Assembly (NCBI GenBank): GCA_052318935.1
Contig: JBQRKO010000019.1
DNA: 64,000 nt
Strand: one strand, 5' to 3'
Source: Niallia sp052318935
GTDB lineage: Bacteria; Bacillota; Bacilli; Bacillales; Cytobacillaceae
How positions within the stretch are numbered: the first letter of the stretch is position 1; each line of letters starts with the position of its first letter. Of the stretch, positions 63,928-64,000 are shown one piece after another. The notes below the pieces were generated by a model, which did no database searches, had not been told where the DNA came from, and saw nothing but the letters and a program-made list of their open reading frames with translations. Both the position numbers and the translations under genes were made by a program.

Positions 63928-64000
63928 GGCTGTTTTCGTATAGATTGTTGCTTTTAAACTCGCAGCCTGCATACCCTTCGCTTTCCGTGGGTGAGCGTCA
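63928..64000. repeat. MITE-like element, family A, copy 4 (partial)
   Basis: Starts GGCTGTTTTCGTATAGATTG like copy 1 and runs past the window edge, so its other end and any target duplication cannot be seen. Confidence 0.8.

Overview
The window is low-GC Bacillaceae chromosome, genus not determined. The right half holds the conserved block that lies just left of oriC in Bacillus: rlmH, yyzF, htrC, walJ, walI, walH, walK, walR, four tRNAs, purA, dnaC, rplI, gdpP and yybS. All of it is on the minus strand, as expected for the left replichore, so the origin should lie beyond the right edge.

Layout. 1-7.3 kb is an eroded accessory zone: a partial secreted protein, an ExeA-type ATPase relic, an alpha/beta hydrolase, a NarL-type two-component pair abutting an IS3-type OrfA remnant, a truncated OpuBB-type permease, and a decayed MerR regulator next to a frameshifted DUF3995 gene. 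7.6-18.2 kb is a starch/oligosaccharide locus: secreted GH13 amylase and GH31 alpha-glucosidase on the minus strand, diverging from a YesM/YesN-type two-component system and a sugar-binding lipoprotein. 18.3-23.3 kb encodes a hybrid kinase, an HPt protein and a REC-GGDEF-REC diguanylate cyclase behind a possible structured leader RNA; this looks like a phosphorelay ending in c-di-GMP. Two TapA-like secreted paralogues (7.6 and 23.5 kb) bracket these loci.

24.5-43 kb is mixed housekeeping and accessory DNA: SelO, a sulfite-oxidase-type molybdoenzyme, a CAP lipoprotein, a YkhA thioesterase, a LysR regulator, a collapsed DrrA/DrrB-like transporter, a glycosyltransferase-aldo/keto reductase pair, a glutamate/dicarboxylate symporter with an RpiR regulator, a frameshifted GMC oxidoreductase, ahpC-ahpF with a PerR-like box, and a maltose acetyltransferase. 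43-64 kb is mqo followed by the origin-proximal block, which here contains an inserted plus-strand pair (DsrE-like protein and class V aminotransferase) between htrC and walJ.

Dispersed small repeats run through the window. Two MITE-like families have terminal inverted repeats and 8-bp target duplications. One copy has replaced the last codons and stop of the hybrid kinase; another separates dnaC from its terminator. Three further repeat families occur, one of which sits between two copies of a terminator hairpin. A DnaA-box cluster surrounds yyzF.

I found no CRISPR array, rRNA or complete transposase gene.
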